A program made the translations under genes and the position numbers. Under the pieces are notes generated by a model, which saw only the letters and a program-made list of their open reading frames with translations, searched no databases and had not been told where the DNA came from. Of a stretch of 49,881 nucleotides of DNA, positions 27,307-34,835 are shown one piece after another (positions within the stretch are counted from its first letter, which is position 1; each line of letters begins with the position of its first letter). Source of the DNA: Aphanocapsa sp. GSE-SYN-MK-11-07L (lineage in GTDB: Bacteria; Cyanobacteriota; Cyanobacteriia; Thermosynechococcales; Thermosynechococcaceae). The DNA is taken from assembly GCA_019359715.1 (NCBI GenBank), contig JAHHGS010000095.1:1-49881 (forward strand), given 5' to 3'.

Positions 27307-28503
27307 ATGCTTTTAAAGAATAAATCGGGGTTAGCCAAGCCAGTCGCACAACGTCCCTTCCTAATTGCGATCGCAACGGCTTTCTTGGCTGGAGGAATTT
27401 CTTTTTACGGGATTTTAAAGCTTTCTCAAGAATTTCCTGAGCGGCCTGCCACGGCTTCCGCTAACCGCCCCCCAGTCATAACTGCTGTGACTGGGTTAGG
27501 GCGTTTAGAACCTCAGGGAGAAGTGATTAATCTCTCTGCTCCAACTTCGGTTGAAGGGGTGCGAGTGAGGCAATTGTTAGTGCAGGAAGGCAATCAGGTT
27601 AAAGTTGGACAGGTGGTCGCGATTTTAGATAATTATGAACCGCGTTTAGCTGCCTTATACCAAGCCAGAAACCAAGTCCAAGTTGCCCAAGCTCGCTTAT
27701 CTAAAGTTAGGGCGGGAGCGCAAACTGGCACAATCGCTGCTCAATCAGCAACGATCGCCCGCTTGCAAGCCGAGTTAAGAGGAGAACTGCCCGTTCAGCA
27801 AGCAACGATTGATCGCTTAGAGGCAGAATTAGCAAATGCAGAATCAGACTATCAACGTCATCAAACGCTGTACGACGAGGGAGTCATTTCAGCTTCGCTG
27901 ATGGACACCAAACGTTTACCCGTAATTACGCTCCAAAAACAGATCAATGAAGCCAGAGCGGGCCTTGACCGGACAGTACAGAGCTATCAAGAGCAAATTA
28001 GCCAAGCCAGAGGAACGCTGAATGCAACGGCTGAAGTTCGGCCAGTGGATGTTAAGGTGGCGCAAGCAGAAGTAGAAAGCGCGATCGCTGCCGTTAAACA
28101 AGCTGAAGCAGACCTGACCCTGAGCTACGTGCGATCGCCAATTAACGGAGAAGTGCTCAAAGTTCACACGAGAGCTGGCGAGATTGTGACGACAGCCGGA
28201 ATTGTTGAGCTGGGTCAGATTGATCAGATGTATGCAGTGACCGAAATCTACGAAACCGATATTGCCAAAGTCCGTTTGGGGCAAAAAGCTGTTTTGACCG
28301 GTGCTGCCTTCCCAGGAGAGCTAGAAGGAGTAGTGGCCGAAATTGGCCGGAAAGTCAGCACTCAAAATGTCTTGAGTACCAACCCGCTGGCAGACACCGA
28401 TCAAAAAGTGATTGAAGTCAAAGTGCGGATTGCTAGACCCGAAGATAATCGACGCGTCAATAGCTTGACGAACCTCCAGGTGCAGGTGCGCATCTTGACA
28501 TAG
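27307..28503 (+). CDS. devB: DevB-like membrane fusion protein (HlyD family)
   Basis: This 398-residue periplasmic adaptor has one N-terminal membrane segment (about 16-36), then the DevB hallmark GLGRLEPQGEV, and paired lipoyl-like halves (about 60-90 and 255-300) flanking a long alpha-helical hairpin (about 95-250) rich in Ala, Gln and Arg. In Anabaena DevB links the DevC/DevA ABC pump to the outer-membrane channel TolC/HgdD and exports heterocyst glycolipids. It heads devBCA here, facing away from the polyketide operon but close to it, so export of that operon's lipid is a strong contextual inference. Start: ATG 27307, with GGAAG about 9 nt before. An upstream in-frame TTG at 27292 would add five residues and contains that binding site. 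No tolC gene is in the window. Confidence 0.9.
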   Translation: MLLKNKSGLAKPVAQRPFLIAIATAFLAGGISFYGILKLSQEFPERPATASANRPPVITAVTGLGRLEPQGEVINLSAPTSVEGVRVRQLLVQEGNQVKVGQVVAILDNYEPRLAALYQARNQVQVAQARLSKVRAGAQTGTIAAQSATIARLQAELRGELPVQQATIDRLEAELANAESDYQRHQTLYDEGVISASLMDTKRLPVITLQKQINEARAGLDRTVQSYQEQISQARGTLNATAEVRPVDVKVAQAEVESAIAAVKQAEADLTLSYVRSPINGEVLKVHTRAGEIVTTAGIVELGQIDQMYAVTEIYETDIAKVRLGQKAVLTGAAFPGELEGVVAEIGRKVSTQNVLSTNPLADTDQKVIEVKVRIARPEDNRRVNSLTNLQVQVRILT

Positions 28504-28565
28504 CCGTGGCGGAGGTTGTCTCCGACTGTGCAATTTCTAGTTCACCCTCATTAATCGTGATCCCA

Positions 28566-29741
28566 ATGCTTTTGAGTATTCCCCTCGGTTGGTATCAACT
28601 CTCTCGGCAAAAAGTCCGCTTCCTGGTCGTGCTGGCAGGCATTACCTTTATTGTTGTGCTGATGTTTATGCAATTAGGGTTCCAAGATGCGCTCTATTCC
28701 AGCGCAACCCAAGTTCATCGCAACTTGAAAGGAGATTTATTTTTAATTAGCTCCCAATATAAAGCGTTGACCTCGCAACAAAGTTTTCCGCGCGCTCGCC
28801 TCTACCAAGCCTTGGCCTTAGATGGCACCGAGTCGGTAAGTCCTTTATACGTGCAATTTGCTAAGTTTAAAAATCCTCAATCCGGTCAGAAATATCCGAT
28901 TTATGTTTTAGGCGTTGATCCGGCACAGCCTGTGGTTAATCTAGCTGATGTGCAAGACAATCTTGATATCATCAAACAGCCAAATCGGGTGCTGTTTGAT
29001 CGAGGATCTAGAGATGAATTTGGGCCGATCGCGGCGGATTTTTCAGCCGGAAAGCCCGTCGATATCGAAATATTTCCGTACAACGATCAAGTTGGTTATC
29101 GAGTCGCGATCGGGGGGTTATTTAAGCTCGGCCCTTCCTTTGGCGTTGATGGTAATTTAGTCGTCAATTACTCGACCATTTTACATATCTTTAAAGAGCG
29201 CGAGGCAGATCGAATTGATATCGGAGCAATTACGCTTAAGCCTGACACTGACCCACAAACATTTAAGGCAAATCTAGCATCCTTTTTACCTAAGGATATT
29301 GCGATTTTCACCCGCCAGGAATTTATTGATTTTGAAAAAGGCTATTGGTACATTAGAACGCCAATTGGATTTATTTTTAGCCTGATGGTAACCATGGGTT
29401 TTATTATTGGTGTGGTCGTTGTTTATCAAATTCTCTATACCAATATTTCAAGTCACTTGGTTGCCTATGCCACCCTGAAGGCCATTGGTTTTAATAATGT
29501 TTACTTACTTAATTTGGTGTTTCAGCAGGCGGGTGTCTTAGCAGTTTTGGGCTATATTCCAGGATTCGTCATTTCTTTGGGCTTGTATGACGTAGCCAGC
29601 AATGCAACTCGTTTACCGGTTGTGATGGATTTTGACAAAATAGCATTGGTATTTCTTTCAACGTTGTTAATGTGCTTTATCTCTGCATTTTTCTCGATTC
29701 TTAAACTGCGCTCTGTTGACCCAGCCGAGGTTATTTTCTAG
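28566..29741 (+). CDS. devC: DevC-like ABC transporter permease (MacB-type fold)
   Basis: The 391-residue inner-membrane permease has an N-terminal membrane segment (about 15-40, ending MFMQLGFQDALY, typical of DevC), a large extracytoplasmic domain (about 45-250), and three C-terminal membrane segments. The protein ends in the conserved LRSVDPAEVIF. With DevA it forms the ABC part of the DevBCA exporter. The frame opens at a GTG (28506), but DevC proteins begin with a PLAWLQL-like segment shortly after the start, so I place the start at ATG 28566 (MLLSIPLGWYQL). No good ribosome binding site is visible there, and the GTG cannot be excluded. It follows devB by 62 bp (2 bp if the GTG is used). 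Confidence 0.88.
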   Translation: MLLSIPLGWYQLSRQKVRFLVVLAGITFIVVLMFMQLGFQDALYSSATQVHRNLKGDLFLISSQYKALTSQQSFPRARLYQALALDGTESVSPLYVQFAKFKNPQSGQKYPIYVLGVDPAQPVVNLADVQDNLDIIKQPNRVLFDRGSRDEFGPIAADFSAGKPVDIEIFPYNDQVGYRVAIGGLFKLGPSFGVDGNLVVNYSTILHIFKEREADRIDIGAITLKPDTDPQTFKANLASFLPKDIAIFTRQEFIDFEKGYWYIRTPIGFIFSLMVTMGFIIGVVVVYQILYTNISSHLVAYATLKAIGFNNVYLLNLVFQQAGVLAVLGYIPGFVISLGLYDVASNATRLPVVMDFDKIALVFLSTLLMCFISAFFSILKLRSVDPAEVIF

Positions 29742-29837
29742 CTCTTATTTGTGATATAGCAATCCTAAATTAGTTATGAAAAGTGCATCTGTTCAGAGCG
29801 CGCCTTTCACAATTATCTTGCTCGCAAATTACATCGG

Positions 29838-30560
29838 ATGACTATAATTATGTTTAATATGCTTAATTCAAAACAAGTTGTAGTGTCAGTTCAGTACCTT
29901 AACCATTTTTTTGGTCAAGATGCATTACAACGGCAAGTTCTATTTGATATTAATCTAGAAGTCTGTGCGGGAGAAGTGGTGATTATGACTGGGCCGTCTG
30001 GGTCTGGCAAAACCACTTTACTCTCTTTAATTGGGGGTTTGCGCTCTGTGCAAGCGGGCAGTCTTGAGGTAGTCGGTCAGGAGCTGTATGGAGCCAGTCA
30101 TGATGTAGTCACCCAAAATCGTCGTCGGATTGGCTACATTTTCCAGGGACACAATCTGCTGGAATGCTTGACGGCTCGCCAGAATGTGCAAATGCCGCTT
30201 GAAATGCATCCAGATATTCCTGATGCAGACGCCCAAAGTAAAGCCGAAGCAATGCTGGAGTTAGTCCATTTAGAACATTTGTTCGGTTCTTACCCGAATC
30301 AACTCTCAGGCGGCGAAAAGCAAAGAGTGGCGATCGCCAGAGCATTGATCAGCCATCCTCAATTAGTGCTGGCGGACGAGCCGACGGCTGCTTTAGATAG
30401 CAAAACCGGGCGGGACATTGTGGAACTCTTGCAGCAGCTTTCTCGAAAACAAGGATGTGCAATTTTAATGGTGACGCACGACAATCGAATTTTGGATGTC
30501 GCCGATCGCAGAATTTATATGGAAGATGGAAAATTGCTTCAGGAAGTTGTGAATCGCTAA
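29838..30560 (+). CDS. devA: DevA-like ABC transporter ATPase
   Basis: The 240-residue nucleotide-binding subunit has Walker A GPSGSGKTT, signature LSGGEKQRVAIARAL, Walker B LVLADEP followed by TAALD, and the switch His in VTHD. It belongs to the MacB/LolD group and would power the DevBC exporter. Several in-frame ATGs lie close together (29838, 29850, 29859); GGATGA upstream of 29850 may be the ribosome binding site, so the start is uncertain by a few residues. It is 96 bp after devC with no clear terminator between them, consistent with one devBCA transcript. The 3' end faces the PPTase gene 32 bp away. Confidence 0.9.
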   Translation: MTIIMFNMLNSKQVVVSVQYLNHFFGQDALQRQVLFDINLEVCAGEVVIMTGPSGSGKTTLLSLIGGLRSVQAGSLEVVGQELYGASHDVVTQNRRRIGYIFQGHNLLECLTARQNVQMPLEMHPDIPDADAQSKAEAMLELVHLEHLFGSYPNQLSGGEKQRVAIARALISHPQLVLADEPTAALDSKTGRDIVELLQQLSRKQGCAILMVTHDNRILDVADRRIYMEDGKLLQEVVNR

Positions 30561-30592
30561 TCGTTCCAAACTGAAGTTAAAAAAATAGTATT

Positions 30593-31375
30593 TCAGCTTT
30601 GTATCTGACTCCACTGCCAGCATTGGACTGAGATTGGCTGTTTGGTTACTGGCAAGTTGGACGGTACAGTTTGCACCAAGGATGCAACGTAGTCTGGGCC
30701 CGGATTGAGCGTGTACAGAAGGCAGCGATCGCTGATCGGCTGATCAATCCGCCACGCATTCTCGGCTGGGATCTGGAGCAGCTTGACTTCAAACTGCGAT
30801 AAGCCAGCAAAAACACTCCCACCCTCCGCTTTAATGTAGGCCTCCTTGGCAGTCCAAATTTGAAAAAACGCTGTGGGTTGCTCCGCCAAGGGTAGTGAAA
30901 GCAGGCTTGCCACTTCTTGGGCGCTAAAAAAGCGCTGAGCGATCGCCAAATAGTTAAAGTCTGGTCGGATTTGCTCTAGGTCAATTCCCAACGGATGTTC
31001 AAGCGTAAAAGCATAGAGGGCTAGATCCCCGGAGTGGGTAAGATTAAATTCCAATCGTAAGTCATTAAAAGAACGTTGCAGCATTGGCTTGCCGTGTGCG
31101 CCATAGGTAAACGCCAGAGCTTGAGGAGGGCAGTTAAGATATCGGCTAAGCAGCAACCGTAAAATTCCCCGCGCTGCTATAAACCACTGCTGCGCTTTGG
31201 GTTGGCGAAACTTTTCTGCCCGCTGTTGCTCATCTTGAGAAAGCAAGCACCAAAACTCCGCTGTTTGCTCTGGCAGTAGGCTAGCCCGCCAGAGATGTAC
31301 CTCCGCCAGTTTTAGCGAAATATTGGCAGGCGGAATCTGCCAACTGGAAGAATCAATCCTATCCTTAAAAGTCAC
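30593..31375 (-). CDS. hetI: Sfp/HetI-type 4'-phosphopantetheinyl transferase
   Basis: The 260-residue pseudo-dimeric PPTase has the two metal/CoA motifs LGIDLEQ and FFQIWTAKEAYIKAEGG, and an N-terminal half with FIAARGILRLLLSRYL. Sfp-type enzymes move the phosphopantetheine arm from CoA to the serine of carrier proteins. Here the targets would be the four competent carrier sites of the polyketide operon (synthase ACP1, the ACP of the TE-bearing protein, HglB and the free ACP). In Anabaena hetI also lies near the hgl genes. The frame begins with a GTG at 31375 without a clear ribosome binding site, and no better start exists before the conserved part. It is convergent with devA. Confidence 0.87.
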   Translation of the reverse strand: MTFKDRIDSSSWQIPPANISLKLAEVHLWRASLLPEQTAEFWCLLSQDEQQRAEKFRQPKAQQWFIAARGILRLLLSRYLNCPPQALAFTYGAHGKPMLQRSFNDLRLEFNLTHSGDLALYAFTLEHPLGIDLEQIRPDFNYLAIAQRFFSAQEVASLLSLPLAEQPTAFFQIWTAKEAYIKAEGGSVFAGLSQFEVKLLQIPAENAWRIDQPISDRCLLYTLNPGPDYVASLVQTVPSNLPVTKQPISVQCWQWSQIQS

Positions 31376-31520
31376 TAAGCTTGCTCAAATCTATCCTTGT
31401 TCACGGACGCAAATTTTGGTCGTGCTAGTTAGTAACAGGCTAGCTTCTCGCAGTCAGAATCTCACGGCAAGGAGCATCACCAACGAAACATCTAATTTAA
31501 ACCGCGATCGCCCAAGCAAG

Positions 31521-32426
31521 CTAAGGCGATGGGTTAACCGAGGCAGGAGTGGAACTGAAGATTAACATTTGTTCGCCTGGCCGGCCCTCGCGCAGAGCAA
31601 CCACAACTGGACTCTTTTGGGGATCGGCATTCGCTGCTAAAGAGCGGAAAATGTATAGCCAGCCGGAGTCAGCAATTAATAATCGCCAAACAAGTGGCTT
31701 GGCAGTATCTCCCGTTTCATTAATTTCTTTGCCCTGAAATTGCTGCTCAAACAGCCCCAGGTCGCCAATCACCCGAAAATTTTGCAGGGAGGGATCAGTA
31801 AATAGGTCAGTTGGATTGCGCCCAAAAGCTGGAGTGCTTTGGTTACTGATAATCGTCACAACCGGTAGAGCAGAAGTGTCAATCCGGGCATCTCGACGGG
31901 CATCGGCTAAGCCCTGAACCTGGGCAATCCAAAACAGCCCCGCCAGCACCCAAGCCACAATAATCGAATCTCTCAGCAGCAAGCCTGGCACAACTGCTAG
32001 CAGCGATCGCAACCGCTGCAAAATCCACAGTCGGTTCAGTCGATCTAGCCAGGCTTGTGATTCTCGTGGAGACGGCACCAAACGCTGCTGCGGGCTAGCT
32101 GTGATTACACTGGCAGGCTGGACAATCCACAGCGAGAGCCAAATTAAGCCGATGGTGACTGCGACTGCAACTAGAGTTTGCAAGCGGGCTTGAATGCTGC
32201 CTAAAAACACCTGAATTGGCACCAGTAAGAAAGACTGAGGCGGAAAATTGAGGGTGGCTAACTCCAAATAATAAAAACTGAAATACGTCCAGCGGTAAAT
32301 CCAGCCGGTAAAGTAGAGGGCAATCCCTAACAGCCCCAGCAGCCCAGCAAAGGCGCTCAAGATTGCTGTTTGGGGCTTAGATGGTGAAGTTTCAGGCACA
32401 GGGTCTTTTGCGAACAGAAAGGACAT
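31521..32426 (-). CDS. Unknown inner-membrane protein
   Basis: The 301-residue protein has about four hydrophobic segments, roughly at residues 20-42, 65-80, 83-103 and 140-168. A C-terminal part of about 130 residues begins around residue 170 and should lie outside or inside the membrane as one domain. That domain contains VVTIISNQSTPAFGRNP and a strand-rich segment with WRLLIADSGWLYIF. I recognise no named family. Its start (ATG 32426) is only 45 bp from the divergent exported-protein gene, so the two share a promoter region. Confidence 0.7.
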   Translation of the reverse strand: MSFLFAKDPVPETSPSKPQTAILSAFAGLLGLLGIALYFTGWIYRWTYFSFYYLELATLNFPPQSFLLVPIQVFLGSIQARLQTLVAVAVTIGLIWLSLWIVQPASVITASPQQRLVPSPRESQAWLDRLNRLWILQRLRSLLAVVPGLLLRDSIIVAWVLAGLFWIAQVQGLADARRDARIDTSALPVVTIISNQSTPAFGRNPTDLFTDPSLQNFRVIGDLGLFEQQFQGKEINETGDTAKPLVWRLLIADSGWLYIFRSLAANADPQKSPVVVALREGRPGEQMLIFSSTPASVNPSP

Positions 32427-32471
32427 TCTATATTTAGGAAGTGTAAGCTAGGACGCAAATTGACAAGATAG

Positions 32472-32987
32472 ATGCAAAACTTTTTTAAGGTGTGCCTAAT
32501 TTCCCTGATGACTGGATGGATTGGATCAATTAATTTAATCAGCATTTCTTTTCAGCCAGAGCAACCTGCTGTCGCCCAAACCCCTGCTAGGGCGATCGCT
32601 GTTGTTTTTCCCCCCGTCGCTCAAGTTTTCCTAAAAGCTGGGGCATCAAAATCGGGTCGTTTGACCGCGATCGACCTGGCTAAGCAGGAAATCACTCTCT
32701 CTAGGGGCAGCCAGTCTACGACAATTCCGATCGCTCAAATTGCCAGAGTCCGGTTTTTAGATGAAGACCTCAGTCCCAATGCCACCCCAACCATTCGCGG
32801 CGGTGAACCTCGGACGTGGCAGGGGATTCCGCTCAATAACCTCAAGCTCAAAGATACGAGCCGGGGACGGGCAGAAGTCACCTTACCCCCCGGCGTTGAC
32901 CCCAAACCCAAGCCTGGCATTTATGTGATTGAAGGGCTGGAGTTTGCCGGGGCAGGGAAAGTAACGATTAGAGTTTCTGTAGAATAA
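32472..32987 (+). CDS. Exported hypothetical protein
   Basis: The 171-residue protein has an N-terminal signal peptide: hydrophobic core at about 5-27, and a probable cleavage after AVAQ (about residue 36). The mature part has an SGRLTAIDLAKQEITLSRG beta segment and an IPIAQIARVRF strand, like a small beta-barrel that sets a property from a parameter string. It ends in a Pro/Gly-rich stretch and a final strand. I know of no named family; similar proteins occur across cyanobacteria as hypotheticals. It is divergent from the membrane protein above. Confidence 0.7.
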   Translation: MQNFFKVCLISLMTGWIGSINLISISFQPEQPAVAQTPARAIAVVFPPVAQVFLKAGASKSGRLTAIDLAKQEITLSRGSQSTTIPIAQIARVRFLDEDLSPNATPTIRGGEPRTWQGIPLNNLKLKDTSRGRAEVTLPPGVDPKPKPGIYVIEGLEFAGAGKVTIRVSVE

Positions 32988-33014
32988 GCCTAAAAAACCG
33001 AAGAAATTCTAATC

Positions 33015-33287
33015 TTGCCATTGGCAGTAGGTGAGTATTTCCTAGATTGGAAATACTCACAAGATGAATGCTTGCGTCTAGCCGAACATTCCAGTGATAT
33101 AGTACGGGCTAACGCTTGTTTGGGACTTGCCTATGTTACACGAACAAAACAGCGTCTGGAAAAGCATCTTGTCAAGCCTATTCTTCTTCGCGAGCTTCGT
33201 TATCAAAGAGAATTTCGTTGGCGAGTAGAGGATGCAATAAAAGATATTAATCATTATCTGAAATGGCATTTAGCACGCAATCTCTAA
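33015..33287 (+). CDS. Short HEAT-repeat-like protein
   Basis: The 90-residue frame begins with TTG at 33015; no ATG exists in its N-terminal part. It reads as one HEAT-type helix pair, with SDIVRANACLGLAYVTR and a final RVEDAIKDINHYL. That is the layout of a small bacterial HEAT protein family that often accompanies polymorphic toxins or is found alone. The weak start and short length leave open that it is a 5'-truncated copy. Role unknown. Confidence 0.5.
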   Translation: MPLAVGEYFLDWKYSQDECLRLAEHSSDIVRANACLGLAYVTRTKQRLEKHLVKPILLRELRYQREFRWRVEDAIKDINHYLKWHLARNL

Positions 33288-33425
33288 GGAGAGACACGAT
33301 GAACAAGAATAGATTGGAATATTTGAGCGGCAATCGCCAATTTTAAGAGACGTTCGCACTAGCCTACGGCAAAGCCAGTCGCTCGATTTAACATAAAAGG
33401 GTACAGTTGAAACGAGGTCAAGCCG

Positions 33426-33701
33426 ATGGCAGTTCGACAACCCCGCTACAGTAAAGAAGAGTTTGCTCGACGTGGCGATGAGATTTATGATTCTCAGGTG
33501 CGCCAGCAGGTCGAAGAAGGCAATCATGGGAAGATTGTGGCGATCGACATTGAAACCGGAGCCTTTGAAGTGGCAGACGATATCGTGACCGCATCCGAGC
33601 ATCTTCTTGCCAAGTACCCCGATGCTCAAACTTGGTTTATTCGGATTGGACACAGAGCAGTCTACCATTTTGGGGCGCGGAGTTTGAGAGAAACTCTATG
33701 A
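33426..33701 (+). CDS. Conserved small protein paired with a retropepsin-like protein
   Basis: The 91-residue protein has an N-terminal basic segment (RYSKEEFARRGDEIYDSQVR) and a central KIVAIDIETGAFEVADD strand pair, ending in WFIRIGHRAVYHFG. I have seen similar short proteins in cyanobacteria directly before clan AA aspartic proteases. The next gene starts inside its stop codon (ATGA), so the two are probably translated together. The pair has a toxin-antitoxin-like layout, but no such function is established from the sequence. ATG 33426, with GAGG about 9 nt upstream. Confidence 0.65.
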   Translation: MAVRQPRYSKEEFARRGDEIYDSQVRQQVEEGNHGKIVAIDIETGAFEVADDIVTASEHLLAKYPDAQTWFIRIGHRAVYHFGARSLRETL

Positions 33702-34066
33702 TGCAGGGGAGGGTAAATCAGAATTGTGAGGCAATGCTTTCGATTGCCGTTAGAAATGTTGACATCATGAAAAGTGTTGATGCAGTTATCGATACAGGAT
33801 TCTCAGGGTTTTTAACCTTGCCATCCGGGATCATTGCGGAATTAGATCTAACTTGGAAGGGTCGTGATATAGCAACATTGGGCGATGGAGCTTCCTGTAT
33901 CTTTGAGGTTTATATTGCCAGTGTCATTTGGGATGGTGAGTATCGCATGATCGACATCAACGAATCAGAAACAGTTCCTTTGCTTGGGATGCGATTGCTA
34001 CGAGGCTACGATCTGAAGATTCGGACGATCGAGGGTGGTCTAGTGACGATCGAGGCATTTGAGTAG
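33698..34066 (+). CDS. Clan AA (retropepsin-like) aspartic protease family protein
   Basis: This 122-residue protein has the single-domain retropepsin layout: a strand leading to VIDTGFSGFLTLP (catalytic Asp in DTGxSG), and a later hydrophobic strand with PLLGMRLLRGYDLKI, which matches the second conserved segment (LIG.....L). Such proteins dimerise to form an aspartic protease active site. I start it at ATG 33698, which overlaps the preceding stop as ATGA, rather than at the upstream frame opening at 33632. Substrate unknown. Confidence 0.7.
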   Translation: MMQGRVNQNCEAMLSIAVRNVDIMKSVDAVIDTGFSGFLTLPSGIIAELDLTWKGRDIATLGDGASCIFEVYIASVIWDGEYRMIDINESETVPLLGMRLLRGYDLKIRTIEGGLVTIEAFE

Positions 34067-34187
34067 AGAAAGGTAGTCAGTGAGCCGCGGTCTAACAACC
34101 GTGTTGGAGCAGATTTACTCAGGTTTTTGATGCATTGCGAAGTTTTTGGAAACCACTGAACACGACCGTTAGATCTCCACATAAAGA

Positions 34188-34649
34188 ATGACACCAGGTA
34201 TTCAAATTATTCGGTACCCCTATGAAGAACCTGAGCAAATTCACCTAGAGCTGAAAATTGCTAATGATTATGTGAGTGGTATCTGTGATTTTTACGCAAA
34301 TGGCAACTGTTGTCTAGAATGGGCTGAAATGCTAGAGAAATTTCCTCAGTATTCTCAAGATATGTGTCTATGGGAAATTGGCTCTGAAAGAAGTGAGGAT
34401 ACGTGGGCGTATTATTTTCGCTTTCGGGCTTTTACTACTGACTCTCTAGGACACTGCGCTTTACAATTTCGATTCAACAATAATGCTAATTTACCTCAGC
34501 GAAAAATATTTGAATTCTGCATAGAAGCTGAAGCAGCAGCCATAAATCGGCTAGGTTCATTGCTTAGAAGATTTGGTCAGCTAGAACACCATTATCTTAA
34601 TTGGACATTACATGAAGGATTTCTGAGTGAAAATATACCTGATACCTAA
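34188..34649 (+). CDS. Hypothetical protein of 153 residues
   Basis: The protein is rich in aromatic residues and acidic residues (IRYPYEEPEQIHLEL, CLEWAEMLEKFPQY, WAYYFRFRAF), with no signal peptide or membrane segment. Its composition is like small cytoplasmic immunity proteins, but I recognise no family. The start is ATG 34188; the upstream ACATAAAG is a weak binding site. It stands alone between the retropepsin-like gene and the CHAT gene. Confidence 0.55.
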   Translation: MTPGIQIIRYPYEEPEQIHLELKIANDYVSGICDFYANGNCCLEWAEMLEKFPQYSQDMCLWEIGSERSEDTWAYYFRFRAFTTDSLGHCALQFRFNNNANLPQRKIFEFCIEAEAAAINRLGSLLRRFGQLEHHYLNWTLHEGFLSENIPDT

Positions 34650-34835
34650 ACGTTTTTAGGACTGAGTATTACCCTTCATCCAGCAAATAAAATAAATTGC
34701 ACTTGCGGTAAAATAGCTTCAGTTTGGCAATGATTTTAGCCTTAATCGGCAAGTTATTGACTGTACAGCCTCTGTCAACCTACTATCAAAACCTTGTCGC
34801 GATCAAGGTAAAGTGAAAGGCTAATCAATGCCGTT

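Noticed and set aside
30565-30592. Terminator between devA and the PPTase gene
   Set aside because: Only a 5-bp CTGAA/TTCAG stem around an A-rich loop was found, too weak to list.
1606-31375. Reading the hgl, dev and hetI genes as proof of a heterocyst-forming organism
   Set aside because: Homologues also occur in cyanobacteria without heterocysts, and this operon differs from the Anabaena one.
33340-33400. Possible repeat element around GCCTACGGCAAAGCC
   Set aside because: It resembles parts of cyanobacterial short repeats, but no second copy or symmetry is visible in the window.
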